DNA from: Giesbergeria sp.
Lineage (GTDB): Bacteria; Pseudomonadota; Gammaproteobacteria; Burkholderiales; Burkholderiaceae_C
NCBI GenBank assembly: GCA_030690515.1
Contig: JAUYGP010000221.1
Span: forward strand, 1 to 8,863
Length of the DNA stretch: 8,863 nt
Direction of reading: 5' to 3'
Below are positions 1 to 6,332 of the stretch, one piece after another. The position numbers and the translations under genes were made by a program. Numbering within the stretch: the first letter of the stretch is position 1; every line of letters begins with the position of its first letter. The notes under the pieces were generated by a model. The model did no database searches. It had not been told where the DNA came from and was given only the letters and a program-made list of their open reading frames with translations.

Positions 1-2484
1 TGCCATGTGGATGCGCCGGTGGCGGTGTGGCTGGTGCCCAGTGACGCGATTCGCCAGCAAACCCTCAAAGCCCTGCAAACGCCCGGCCACCCGTACCGCG
101 CGGCGCTGACCGAGGCCTATGGCGAGCAGCTCCAGGTGTGCACGCTCGACGACGTGGCGCAAATCGCCCCGCCGGATTGGGGGCGCACCGCCGTGGTGGT
201 GGTGGCGACCATGCAAAGCTTTCGTATCGAGGACGCGGGCCAGCGCACGGTTTACAGCTTCTCGGAGCGTTTTGAGCCGCATTTCAAAGGCGCGCTGGCG
301 CAGGACGGTGGGCGCGCGCTGGCGTGCCTGCACACCCTGCCCGATGCGCTGGTGACAGAAGGCGACGCGGCGCAGGACACCACCGGCGTGCTGCAGGGCT
401 TTGTCGGCCAGCCACGCTGGAGCCTGGCCAACTGGCTGGCGCTGCAGCGGCCGGTGCTGATCGTGGACGAGGCGCACAACACCAAGACGGACAAAAGCTT
501 CACCGCGCTGCAGCGGCTCAACCCGGCGTTCATTCTGGAACTGACCGCCACGCCGCTGGCGCACAAGACCAATGTGCTCTATCACGTCAGCGCGCAAGAG
601 CTGGCGGCCGAGGACATGATCAAGCTGCCCATCGTGCTGGCCGAACACCCCGAAGGCTGGCCGCAGGCGGTGTTTGGCGCGGTGCAGACGCAGCGCAAGC
701 TGGAGGCCGAGGCCCTGAAAGACGAGGCCGACGGCCACGGTTATGTGCGCCCCATCGTGCTGTTCCAGGCGCAGAACCAGGGCGACGAGATGCCGCCCGA
801 AAAACTGCGGAATTACCTCATCGAAGAACTCAAGCTGCCCGAGGATCAGATCGTGGTGGCCACAGGCACCACGCGCGGGCTGGAAGATTTGGATTTGGCC
901 GCGCGCAGCTGCCCGGTGCGCTATGTGATTACCGTGCAGGCGCTGCGCGAGGGCTGGGACTGCCCGTTTGCCTACGTGCTGTGCAGCCTGCAAAAGATGA
1001 CCAGCGCCACGGCGGTAGAGCAGTTGCTGGGCCGCGTGCTGCGCATGCCGCAGGCGCGGCGGCGCGGGCGCGAAGCGCTCAACCGGGCCTACGCCCATGT
1101 GTGCGCGGCAGAGTTCTCCAGCGCCGCCCATGCGCTGGCCGACCGGCTGATCCACCACATGGGGTTTGAGGCGCTGGATGTGGCGTCAATGATTGCGGCG
1201 CCAGCGGCCTATCCTTTGTTTGGTGAAGATTTTGAACAAAATCAGCCTCTAGCGCTTAATCCACAAGCGCTGATAGCTAGCAATTTTGAAGCACTCAAAG
1301 CCACGCCCGAGCTCCTGGCGCTCCCCGGCGTGCAGGTGCACACGATTGCCGGTGCGCCGCAATTGGTGGTGGCCGGGCACATTGCCGACAGCACCGAGGC
1401 GCTGATGCTGGCCCAGGTGCGCGGCCCCAAGAAACAAGAGCAACTGCGCGAACAGGTGGCACAGCACAACGCCCTGGTGGCCGCCAGCGTGGCCCCGGCA
1501 GCACGTGGCGTGCCCTTTGCACCACTGCCTTCGCTGGCCTACCGCACGCAAAAGCAGGCACCACTGTGGCCGCTGGAGCGCGAGGCCGTGCTGGAAACCG
1601 TGGAGCTCGATTTGCTGAGCCCCCAGGCCGTGCAATTGCCCGGCTTTCACGTGGCGCAGGAGTCCGACGTGTTCACCATCGACCTGCAGGGCGAGCGTGT
1701 CACGCTGCGCCATGCCGACGTGCAGCAGATGCCCATGGATTACGGCCACAGCAGCATCACCGCCGAGACGCTGGTGCAGTGGCTAGACCAGTCGCTTTTC
1801 AAAGCGCTGCACGAGCTGACACAGCCCCAGCGCCGTGCCTACCTGGCCGCCGTGGTGAACCACCAAATCCATGCCTGCGGCGTATCACTGGTCGCGCTGG
1901 CGCAGGCGCGCTTTCAGTTAGCGCGCAGCATTGCCGCGCATGTGGCCGACTTGCGCGACGCGGCAGCCCAGCGGCAGTTTCGCCAGTGCGTGCTGCAGCA
2001 GGGCGAGGCCGGGGCCTGGCTGGTGGAGCCCGACTGGGCGCACCCGCATGTGTTCACGCCCGGTCGCTACCCAGCGCCGGTGGCGACACGCTACAGCGGG
2101 CGCTACCAGTTCGCCAAACACTACTTCCCGGTGCTGGCCGACTTGAAGGACGGTGGGCAGGAGTTCCAGTGCGCGCAGCTCATCGACGCCCACCCCAAGG
2201 TGCGCCAGTGGGTGCGCAACCTCGACACCGCACCCTGCGGCTTTGCCCTGCCCACATCGCGCGGGCGCTTTTTTGCCGACTTTGTGGCCGAACTGGCGGA
2301 TGGCCGCGTGGCGCTGCTGGAGTTCAAGGGCGCGCACTTGGTCAGCGACCCCTATGAAATTGAAAAGAGCCAAGTGGGCGCGCTGTGGGCACGCACGAGC
2401 GGTGGCCGCGCGGTGTTCGGTTGGCTGACCATGGCGCAGAGCGGCAAAAATCTGGCCCAGCAACTCGATGAAGTACTGGCATGA
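1..2484 (+). CDS. Type III restriction Res-like DEAH helicase-nuclease, 5' end missing
   Basis: This is an ATP-dependent DNA translocase with a C-terminal nuclease, resembling the Res subunit of type III restriction systems, which acts with a Mod methyltransferase (not in the window). The frame is open from base 1, so the true start and the Walker A motif lie upstream; the GTG at 7 is probably internal. Numbering from that GTG, the visible motifs are: DEAH at 154-157 in VLIVDEAHN (motif II), TATP at 180-183 (motif III), REGWDCP at 314-320 (motif V-like) and QLLGRVLR at 339-346 (motif VI). These cover the rest of RecA domain 1 and all of domain 2. Near the C-terminus, D758 followed by E772-F-K774 fits a PD-(D/E)xK nuclease core. 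Residues 411-428, in the linker after the helicase, are encoded by a dispersed repeat. The stop codon overlaps the next start. Family assignment is strong; cognate methylase and activity are unknown. Confidence 0.88.
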   Translation, partial: CHVDAPVAVWLVPSDAIRQQTLKALQTPGHPYRAALTEAYGEQLQVCTLDDVAQIAPPDWGRTAVVVVATMQSFRIEDAGQRTVYSFSERFEPHFKGALAQDGGRALACLHTLPDALVTEGDAAQDTTGVLQGFVGQPRWSLANWLALQRPVLIVDEAHNTKTDKSFTALQRLNPAFILELTATPLAHKTNVLYHVSAQELAAEDMIKLPIVLAEHPEGWPQAVFGAVQTQRKLEAEALKDEADGHGYVRPIVLFQAQNQGDEMPPEKLRNYLIEELKLPEDQIVVATGTTRGLEDLDLAARSCPVRYVITVQALREGWDCPFAYVLCSLQKMTSATAVEQLLGRVLRMPQARRRGREALNRAYAHVCAAEFSSAAHALADRLIHHMGFEALDVASMIAAPAAYPLFGEDFEQNQPLALNPQALIASNFEALKATPELLALPGVQVHTIAGAPQLVVAGHIADSTEALMLAQVRGPKKQEQLREQVAQHNALVAASVAPAARGVPFAPLPSLAYRTQKQAPLWPLEREAVLETVELDLLSPQAVQLPGFHVAQESDVFTIDLQGERVTLRHADVQQMPMDYGHSSITAETLVQWLDQSLFKALHELTQPQRRAYLAAVVNHQIHACGVSLVALAQARFQLARSIAAHVADLRDAAAQRQFRQCVLQQGEAGAWLVEPDWAHPHVFTPGRYPAPVATRYSGRYQFAKHYFPVLADLKDGGQEFQCAQLIDAHPKVRQWVRNLDTAPCGFALPTSRGRFFADFVAELADGRVALLEFKGAHLVSDPYEIEKSQVGALWARTSGGRAVFGWLTMAQSGKNLAQQLDEVLA
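1237..1288 (+). repeat. Dispersed palindromic repeat, copy 1, translated inside the helicase gene
   Basis: An AT-richer block stands out in GC-rich coding sequence. It is bounded by CAAAAT (1237-1242) and its inverse ATTTTG (1283-1288). It contains a perfect 7-base inverted repeat, AGCGCTT (1251-1257) and AAGCGCT (1265-1271), with a 7-base loop. It aligns with two further blocks in the window: 33 of 54 positions match copy 2 and 33 of 51 match copy 3, counted by hand without gaps. It is read in frame as QNQPLALNPQALIASNFE. I recall similar short repeats (GCGCTT...AAGCGC with AGCTA nearby) scattered in Comamonadaceae genomes; that part is memory, not a search. Confidence 0.8.
2481..2484 (+). 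other. ATGA start/stop overlap between helicase and aminopropyltransferase genes
   Basis: The TGA of the helicase (2482-2484) shares bases with the ATG of the next gene (2481-2483). Such overlaps usually mean both genes are on one transcript and that ribosomes finishing the first gene re-initiate on the second. The preceding bases (gaagtactggc) contain no good Shine-Dalgarno, which supports coupling. Confidence 0.7.
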
Positions 2485-4112
2485 GTAACGCTCCCGGCAC
2501 TGCCGCCCCCCACGGCCCCCGCCCCATCGACATCGCCCTGCTCTCCAGCGTCTTCGTGGTGGCCGCCTGCGGCTTGCTGTATGAGCTGGCGGCAGGTGCG
2601 CTGGCGTCGTACCTGCTGGGCGATTCGGTGCTGCAGTTTTCCACCATCATCGGCACCTATCTGTTCGCCATGGGCGTGGGTTCGTGGCTGTCGCGCTACT
2701 TTGAGCGGCAGTTGCCGGCGCATTTTTTGCGTATCGAGCTGATGGTGGCGCTGATCGGGGGCTCGCTGCCTGCGGTGCTGTTCCTGGCCAACGCCTATGC
2801 GCCGGGGGCGTTCCGTTTCCTACTCTACGGCATGGTGCTGGTGGTGGGCACGCTCGTCGGCCTGGAGATTCCGCTGGTGATGCGCATCCTCAAGCGCAAT
2901 GTGGCGCTCAAGGACCTGGTCTCGCAGGTGCTCACGTTTGACTACCTGGGCGCGCTGGCGGTGTCGCTGGCGTTCCCGCTGCTGCTGGTGCCGCAGTTGG
3001 GGCTGATCCGCACGGGGCTGCTGTTCGGGCTACTCAACGCGCTGGTGGCTGTGTGGGCGTTGTGGCTGTTTCGCTGGGAGCTGCGGCGCTGGGGGGCGCA
3101 TGTGGCGGCCTGCACCATGGTGATTGGGCTGCTGCTGGCGGCGCTGGCGGGCGCTGAGCACATCACCACCTTTGCCGAAGACAAGTTCTACCAGGACCGC
3201 ATTGTGTTTACGGCCGCGTCGCCCTACCAGCGCATTGTGGTGACGGATGGCAAGCTGGGCCACCGCCTGTTTCTCAACGGCAACCTGCAGTTTGCTGAGC
3301 GCGACGAGTACCGTTACCACGAGGCCCTGGTGCACCCGGCCATGGCGGCCCACGGTGCACCCAAGCGCGTGGCGGTGCTCGGCGGGGGCGATGGCATGGC
3401 GGTGCGCGAGATTCTCAAATATCCCTCGGTGGAATCGGTCACGCTGGTGGAGCTGGACCCGGCCATGACGCGGCTGTTTACCGACAACGCCACGCTGGCG
3501 CGGCTGAACGGCCACGCGCTGCGCAGCCCCAAGGTGCAGGTCGTCAACACCGACGCCTTCCAGTGGCTGCAGGATGGGCAATCGAGGGCCGCCGGCTCGC
3601 CCCAAGGCGCGAGCGCCCCCCAGGGGGGCAGCGAACCACGCGCAGCGGGAAGCGTGGGGGCTCACGATACGTTTGATGTGATCGTGGTGGACTTCCCCGA
3701 CCCCACCAACTTCGCGATTGGCAAGCTCTACACCAACAGCTTCTACGCCCTGCTCGACCGGCGCCTGGCCGCCAGCGGCTATGCCGTGGTGCAGACCACG
3801 TCGCCCCTGGTGGCGCGCCAGAGTTTCTGGACCGTGGTGCAGACCATCGAGTCGGTCGGCCTGCAGACGGCGCCCTACCATGCCCATGTGCCCAGCTTTG
3901 GCGAATGGGGCTTTGTGCTGGCCAGCCACCGGCCCTGGCGCCTGCCCGAGGCGCTGCCCGGCGGGCTGCAGTTTTTGAGCGCCAGCACGTTGCCGCTGCT
4001 GTTTGACTTTCCGCTGGACATGGCGCGGGTGCCCGCCGAGGTAAACCGCCTGTCCAACCAGGTGCTGGTGCACACTTATGAGCGCGAGTGGGGCAAGGTC
4101 ATGGCCCACTGA
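2481..4112 (+). CDS. speE: Membrane-anchored polyamine aminopropyltransferase (SpeE family)
   Basis: Spermidine synthases transfer an aminopropyl group from decarboxylated S-adenosylmethionine to putrescine or a similar amine. This 543-residue protein is far longer than soluble SpeE (about 280-310) because of a membrane domain with about seven helices, roughly 18-38, 52-70, 84-103, 112-132, 150-170, 175-197 and 206-224. The catalytic part follows: YHEALVHP (279-286) matches the substrate-site motif, GGGDG (301-305) is the nucleotide-binding loop, E324-L-D326 contacts the cofactor ribose, D358 lies in NTDAF, and VVDFPDP (402-408) carries the expected catalytic Asp. Residues about 367-396 are a low-complexity Gly/Ala/Ser/Pro insert between D358 and the catalytic Asp. 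The ATG overlaps the upstream stop as ATGA, suggesting translational coupling; no strong Shine-Dalgarno is visible. This start keeps the first helix intact. No adenosylmethionine decarboxylase gene is in the window, so the true substrate is open. Confidence 0.88.
   Translation: MSNAPGTAAPHGPRPIDIALLSSVFVVAACGLLYELAAGALASYLLGDSVLQFSTIIGTYLFAMGVGSWLSRYFERQLPAHFLRIELMVALIGGSLPAVLFLANAYAPGAFRFLLYGMVLVVGTLVGLEIPLVMRILKRNVALKDLVSQVLTFDYLGALAVSLAFPLLLVPQLGLIRTGLLFGLLNALVAVWALWLFRWELRRWGAHVAACTMVIGLLLAALAGAEHITTFAEDKFYQDRIVFTAASPYQRIVVTDGKLGHRLFLNGNLQFAERDEYRYHEALVHPAMAAHGAPKRVAVLGGGDGMAVREILKYPSVESVTLVELDPAMTRLFTDNATLARLNGHALRSPKVQVVNTDAFQWLQDGQSRAAGSPQGASAPQGGSEPRAAGSVGAHDTFDVIVVDFPDPTNFAIGKLYTNSFYALLDRRLAASGYAVVQTTSPLVARQSFWTVVQTIESVGLQTAPYHAHVPSFGEWGFVLASHRPWRLPEALPGGLQFLSASTLPLLFDFPLDMARVPAEVNRLSNQVLVHTYEREWGKVMAH
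3583..3665 (+). repeat. GC-rich repeat-like insert translated inside the aminopropyltransferase
   Basis: This block encodes a Ser/Gly/Ala/Pro-rich stretch, about residues 368-395, where family members normally run directly from the helix after NTDAF to the DVIVVDFPDP strand. It holds GCCCCCC-A-GGGGGGC (3615-3629), a perfect 7-base inverted repeat with a one-base centre, and ends in AGCGTGGGGGCTC. I recall closely similar strings in intergenic repeats of Acidovorax-like genomes. The boundaries are approximate, judged from where the conserved protein resumes at D396-T-F-D399. It is a different sequence from the three palindromic repeats in the neighbouring genes. Confidence 0.6.
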
Positions 4113-4122
4113 ACATCGGTTC

Positions 4123-4127
4123 AAAGG
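4123..4127 (+). promoter_or_regulatory. Ribosome binding site that decides the flavoprotein start
   Basis: AAAGG lies 8 bases before the ATG at 4136. This supports 4136 over the in-frame ATG at 4088, which lies inside the end of the upstream gene and would add 16 residues in front of the twin-arginine signal. Confidence 0.6.
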
Positions 4128-4135
4128 CACACACC

Positions 4136-5815
4136 ATGCAACGCCGCCAATTTCTTGCCACCGCTGCTGCCACGGCCCTGGCCGGTTGCCACGATGCACC
4201 GCCCACGTTGCGGGGCGGCTTTGCCGGTATCGACCTGGCGCGCGGCCATGCGCTGCGCGACCTTTTGCAATCAGGCACGCTGCCTGCGCCCGGCGTGGTG
4301 CGGCGTGCGCAGGTCATCATCGCCGGGGGTGGCGTGGCCGGGCTGGCAGCGGCGCGGTCGCTGCGGCTGGCGGGCATCGACGATTTTGTGCTGCTTGAGC
4401 TCGAAGACCAGCCCGGCGGCAACAGCCGTGGGGGCAGCGTAAACGGCATTGCCTGCCCGCTGGGCGCGCACTACCTGCCGGTGCCGGGAAACGATTCCCG
4501 CGAGGTGCAAGACCTGCTCGAAGAATTGGGCCTGCGCCAGCGCGTGGCCGGGCGCTGGCAGTACGACGAGCGCCACCTGTGCCACAGCCCACAAGAGCGC
4601 CTTTTCCGCGATGGCGAATGGCAAGAGGGCCTGTTGCCCGTGCAGGGCGTGGGCGCGGGCACGCTGGCCCAATACCGGCAGTTCTCTGCGCTGGTGCAAG
4701 CGCTGGGCAAGGCCGCGCGCTTTACCATGCCCGTGCTTAAGTCTTTGGAGGCAAAAAGGCCTCTATCGCCCACCCATCAAGCGCTGGATGCTCTTGTTTT
4801 TGATGAATGGCTAGCCCAACAAGGGCTGGACGATGCCCACCTGCGCTGGTACCTGGATTACTGCTGCCGCGACGACTACGGCGCGGGCACGGCGCGCGTA
4901 TCGGCCTGGGCGGGTATCCACTACTTCGCCAGCCGCCATGGTTTTTCTGCGCCAGGCGACGACGCGCCGCCCGAGCAGGACGGCGTGCTCACCTGGCCCG
5001 AGGGCAACGGCTGGCTGACCCAGCGGCTGGCAGCGCCGCTGCGCGCAGGTGGCCAGCTGCGCACCGGCTGCAGCGTGCTGCGCATCAGCGAAGGGCGCCA
5101 CGGCGTGGAGGTGGATGCCTACAACCACACCACCGAAAGCGTGGAGCGCTGGCAGGCCCCGCGCGCCATCGTGGCGCTGCCGGTGTTTGTGGCGGCGCGG
5201 GTGGTGCAGCAAGCCCCCGCCTTTTTGCGCGAGGCGGCGCAGCGCCTGCACTGGGCGCCCTGGCTGGTGGCCAACATCCACATCGACGCGCCTTTGCTAG
5301 ACCACCCCGGCGCCGCGCCCGCCTGGGACAACGTGCTCTACCAGGATGCCAACCCCGGCGGCCTGGGCTATGTGAATGCCGGCCACCAGCGCCTGGACCC
5401 CCGCTCGGCCCTCACCGCCCCCACGGTGCTGAGCTACTACCAGGCGCTGGGCGATGTACCCCAGAGCCGCGAGCAGCTCGCCACGCAGCCGTGGACGCAC
5501 TGGGCCCAGGCGGCACTGGCCACCCTGGGTGGGCCCCACCCCGACCTGGCCCGGCGTGCCACACGTGTGGAGGTCACGCGCTACGGTCACGCCATGTCCA
5601 TCCCCACACCGGGCACGCTAGAGTTTTTAAGCAAAATTGGCCTCCAACGCCCATCTGGCAAGCGCAAACAGCTATCAAATGGCGAGCAAACCCAGTGGCT
5701 GCCCACGCCCACCACCGCGCGGCTGGCGTTTGCGCATGCCGACTGGTCGGGCTACTCGGTGTTTGAGGAAGCCTTCACGCGCGGGCATGGGGCGGGGCTG
5801 GCAGTACTGGCCTGA
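4136..5815 (+). CDS. Tat-exported FAD-dependent amine-oxidase-like lipoprotein
   Basis: This 559-residue flavoprotein is of the NAD(P)-binding/amine oxidase superfamily and probably oxidises an amine; the substrate is unknown. The N-terminus MQRRQFLATAAATALAGC has a twin-arginine motif (RRQFL, 3-7), a short hydrophobic run and a lipobox (LAGC, 15-18). That predicts export of the folded, FAD-loaded protein and lipid attachment at Cys18. The dinucleotide-binding loop is GGGVAG (64-69), with an acidic residue at the end of strand 2 (E88 or E90) and PGGNSRGG (93-100) as the following FAD contact. The C-terminal AHADWSGYSVFEEAF (533-547) resembles the FAD-closing motif of this superfamily. Two dispersed repeats are translated within it, at residues 206-223 and about 499-515. 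It starts 23 bases after the aminopropyltransferase stop, so it is probably co-transcribed and may act on the same amine pathway. Fold and export signal are clear; function is inferred. Confidence 0.85.
   Translation: MQRRQFLATAAATALAGCHDAPPTLRGGFAGIDLARGHALRDLLQSGTLPAPGVVRRAQVIIAGGGVAGLAAARSLRLAGIDDFVLLELEDQPGGNSRGGSVNGIACPLGAHYLPVPGNDSREVQDLLEELGLRQRVAGRWQYDERHLCHSPQERLFRDGEWQEGLLPVQGVGAGTLAQYRQFSALVQALGKAARFTMPVLKSLEAKRPLSPTHQALDALVFDEWLAQQGLDDAHLRWYLDYCCRDDYGAGTARVSAWAGIHYFASRHGFSAPGDDAPPEQDGVLTWPEGNGWLTQRLAAPLRAGGQLRTGCSVLRISEGRHGVEVDAYNHTTESVERWQAPRAIVALPVFVAARVVQQAPAFLREAAQRLHWAPWLVANIHIDAPLLDHPGAAPAWDNVLYQDANPGGLGYVNAGHQRLDPRSALTAPTVLSYYQALGDVPQSREQLATQPWTHWAQAALATLGGPHPDLARRATRVEVTRYGHAMSIPTPGTLEFLSKIGLQRPSGKRKQLSNGEQTQWLPTPTTARLAFAHADWSGYSVFEEAFTRGHGAGLAVLA
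4751..4803 (+). repeat. Dispersed palindromic repeat, copy 2, inside the flavoprotein gene
   Basis: This copy has the same orientation and reading frame as copy 1. The ends are CAAAAA (4752-4757) and its inverse TTTTTG (4797-4802), and the shared core is GGCCTCTA...CAAGCGCTGG. The internal hairpin of copy 1 is degraded on its left arm. It is read as AKRPLSPTHQALDALVFD; aligned to the copy 1 peptide, P-L, Q-A-L, A and F fall at the same places. It lies between the FAD-binding and substrate parts of the protein, next to the run DEWLAQQGLDD. Confidence 0.72.
5631..5680 (+). repeat. Dispersed palindromic repeat, copy 3, inside the flavoprotein gene
   Basis: CAAAAT (5632-5637), GGCCTC (5639-5644), CAAGCGC (5659-5665) and AGCTA (5670-5674) sit at the same spacing as in copy 1; 33 of 51 bases match without gaps. 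The right end is more degraded (TCAAAT instead of ATTTTG). Here the repeat is translated one base out of phase relative to copies 1 and 2, giving SKIGLQRPSGKRKQLSN, a basic stretch about 45 residues from the C-terminus. Confidence 0.7.
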
Positions 5816-5816
5816 A

Positions 5817-5832
5817 CCGCGGTGCACCGCGG
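5817..5832. repeat. Perfect 16-base palindrome between convergent genes
   Basis: CCGCGGTGCACCGCGG is its own reverse complement. As RNA it can form a 6-pair stem with a TGCA loop from either strand. It begins two bases after the flavoprotein stop and ends 13 bases before the stop of the opposing small gene. That placement suits a shared bidirectional transcription end or an RNA-stabilising hairpin. No T-run follows on either strand, so it is not a classical intrinsic terminator. Confidence 0.55.
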
Positions 5833-5845
5833 CGTTATCCCGCCG

Positions 5846-6097
5846 TCACCCGCGCTGCACATCCCACCACCAGCCCAGGCACAGGGCTGCGCCCACGGCA
5901 TACAGCAGCCAGGTGGGCGAGATGGCGTAGGGATAGAACATCAATGCCACACCCCACCAGCGCGTGCTGCGGCGCTGTGCTTTTTTTCCGTGCCAGTACG
6001 CTGCCATGCCGAGCAGACCAAACAGGATGGCACCCGCGATATAGGCCGGGCTGGGCAGTTCCAGTCCGAGGGATTGCAGGGCAGAGAGGGTTTCCAT
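5846..6097 (-). CDS. Small conserved-looking inner membrane protein, function unknown
   Basis: This 83-residue protein is very hydrophobic. A first membrane helix spans about 17-35 (SPAYIAGAILFGLLGMAAY). A strongly basic loop follows (HGKKAQRRSTR, 36-46), which should be cytoplasmic. The rest is an aromatic-rich hydrophobic region, 47-78, broken by Pro56 and Pro61, which could be one long or two short helices. YPYAISPTWLLYAVG is the stretch most likely to be conserved. I recall proteins of this pattern in Burkholderiales labelled hypothetical or, without clear basis, amino acid transport protein. No strong Shine-Dalgarno precedes the ATG (complement of 6095-6097). It converges on the flavoprotein gene and is divergent from the sensor gene. 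The membrane character is clear from sequence; no role can be assigned. Confidence 0.7.
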   Translation of the reverse strand: METLSALQSLGLELPSPAYIAGAILFGLLGMAAYWHGKKAQRRSTRWWGVALMFYPYAISPTWLLYAVGAALCLGWWWDVQRG

Positions 6098-6332
6098 GGG
6101 GGGAGGGCAGGCGGCGGTTTTGCACTATCCCACACTGCGGCGCGGGACGCGGGCGGTGCGACGGTTTTCTTCTGCGGAGGATTCCCTATTCAACACCTTT
6201 CCCGCCCCGGTCATTGAAGAACACAAGGGCCAGGCGCGCAGCGTTTTCAAGCAACGCCAAACGATTATTTTTGGAGAAGCTACGGCTGAGTGGGGGCCGG
6301 TCACATAATCAATTCGATTGCTGGATAAAAAA
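6098..6332. other. Divergent intergenic region
   Basis: This 235-base gap lies between the small membrane protein (leftward) and the sensor gene (rightward), so promoters for both should be here. I see only a CATAAT -10-like hexamer at 6304-6309 for the rightward gene, with no matching -35 at normal spacing, and no convincing sigma-54 site, operator repeat or RNA gene. Short open frames that cross it show no recognisable protein features. Confidence 0.5.

Noticed and set aside
192..210. GTG/GGT trinucleotide run
   Set aside because: It is simply consecutive valine codons in a beta-strand of the helicase; too short and in frame to be a meaningful repeat.
1918..2463. 181-codon open frame on the - strand opposite the nuclease end of the helicase
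   Set aside because: It is a shadow of a confident coding frame, with no domain or ribosome binding site.
4088..4135. Earlier in-frame ATG for the flavoprotein
   Set aside because: It lies within the previous gene and would bury the twin-arginine motif behind 16 extra residues. The ATG at 4136 has AAAGG at good spacing.
3030..4199. 389-codon open frame on the - strand opposite the aminopropyltransferase
   Set aside because: It is fully antisense to a clear SpeE-family gene, rich in His/Gln/Gly/Arg as expected for high-GC shadows, and has no recognisable motif.
5816..6332. CRISPR array, tRNA or insertion sequence in the non-coding parts
   Set aside because: No direct repeat array, no cloverleaf-like pairing and no transposase fragment or terminal inverted repeats were seen.
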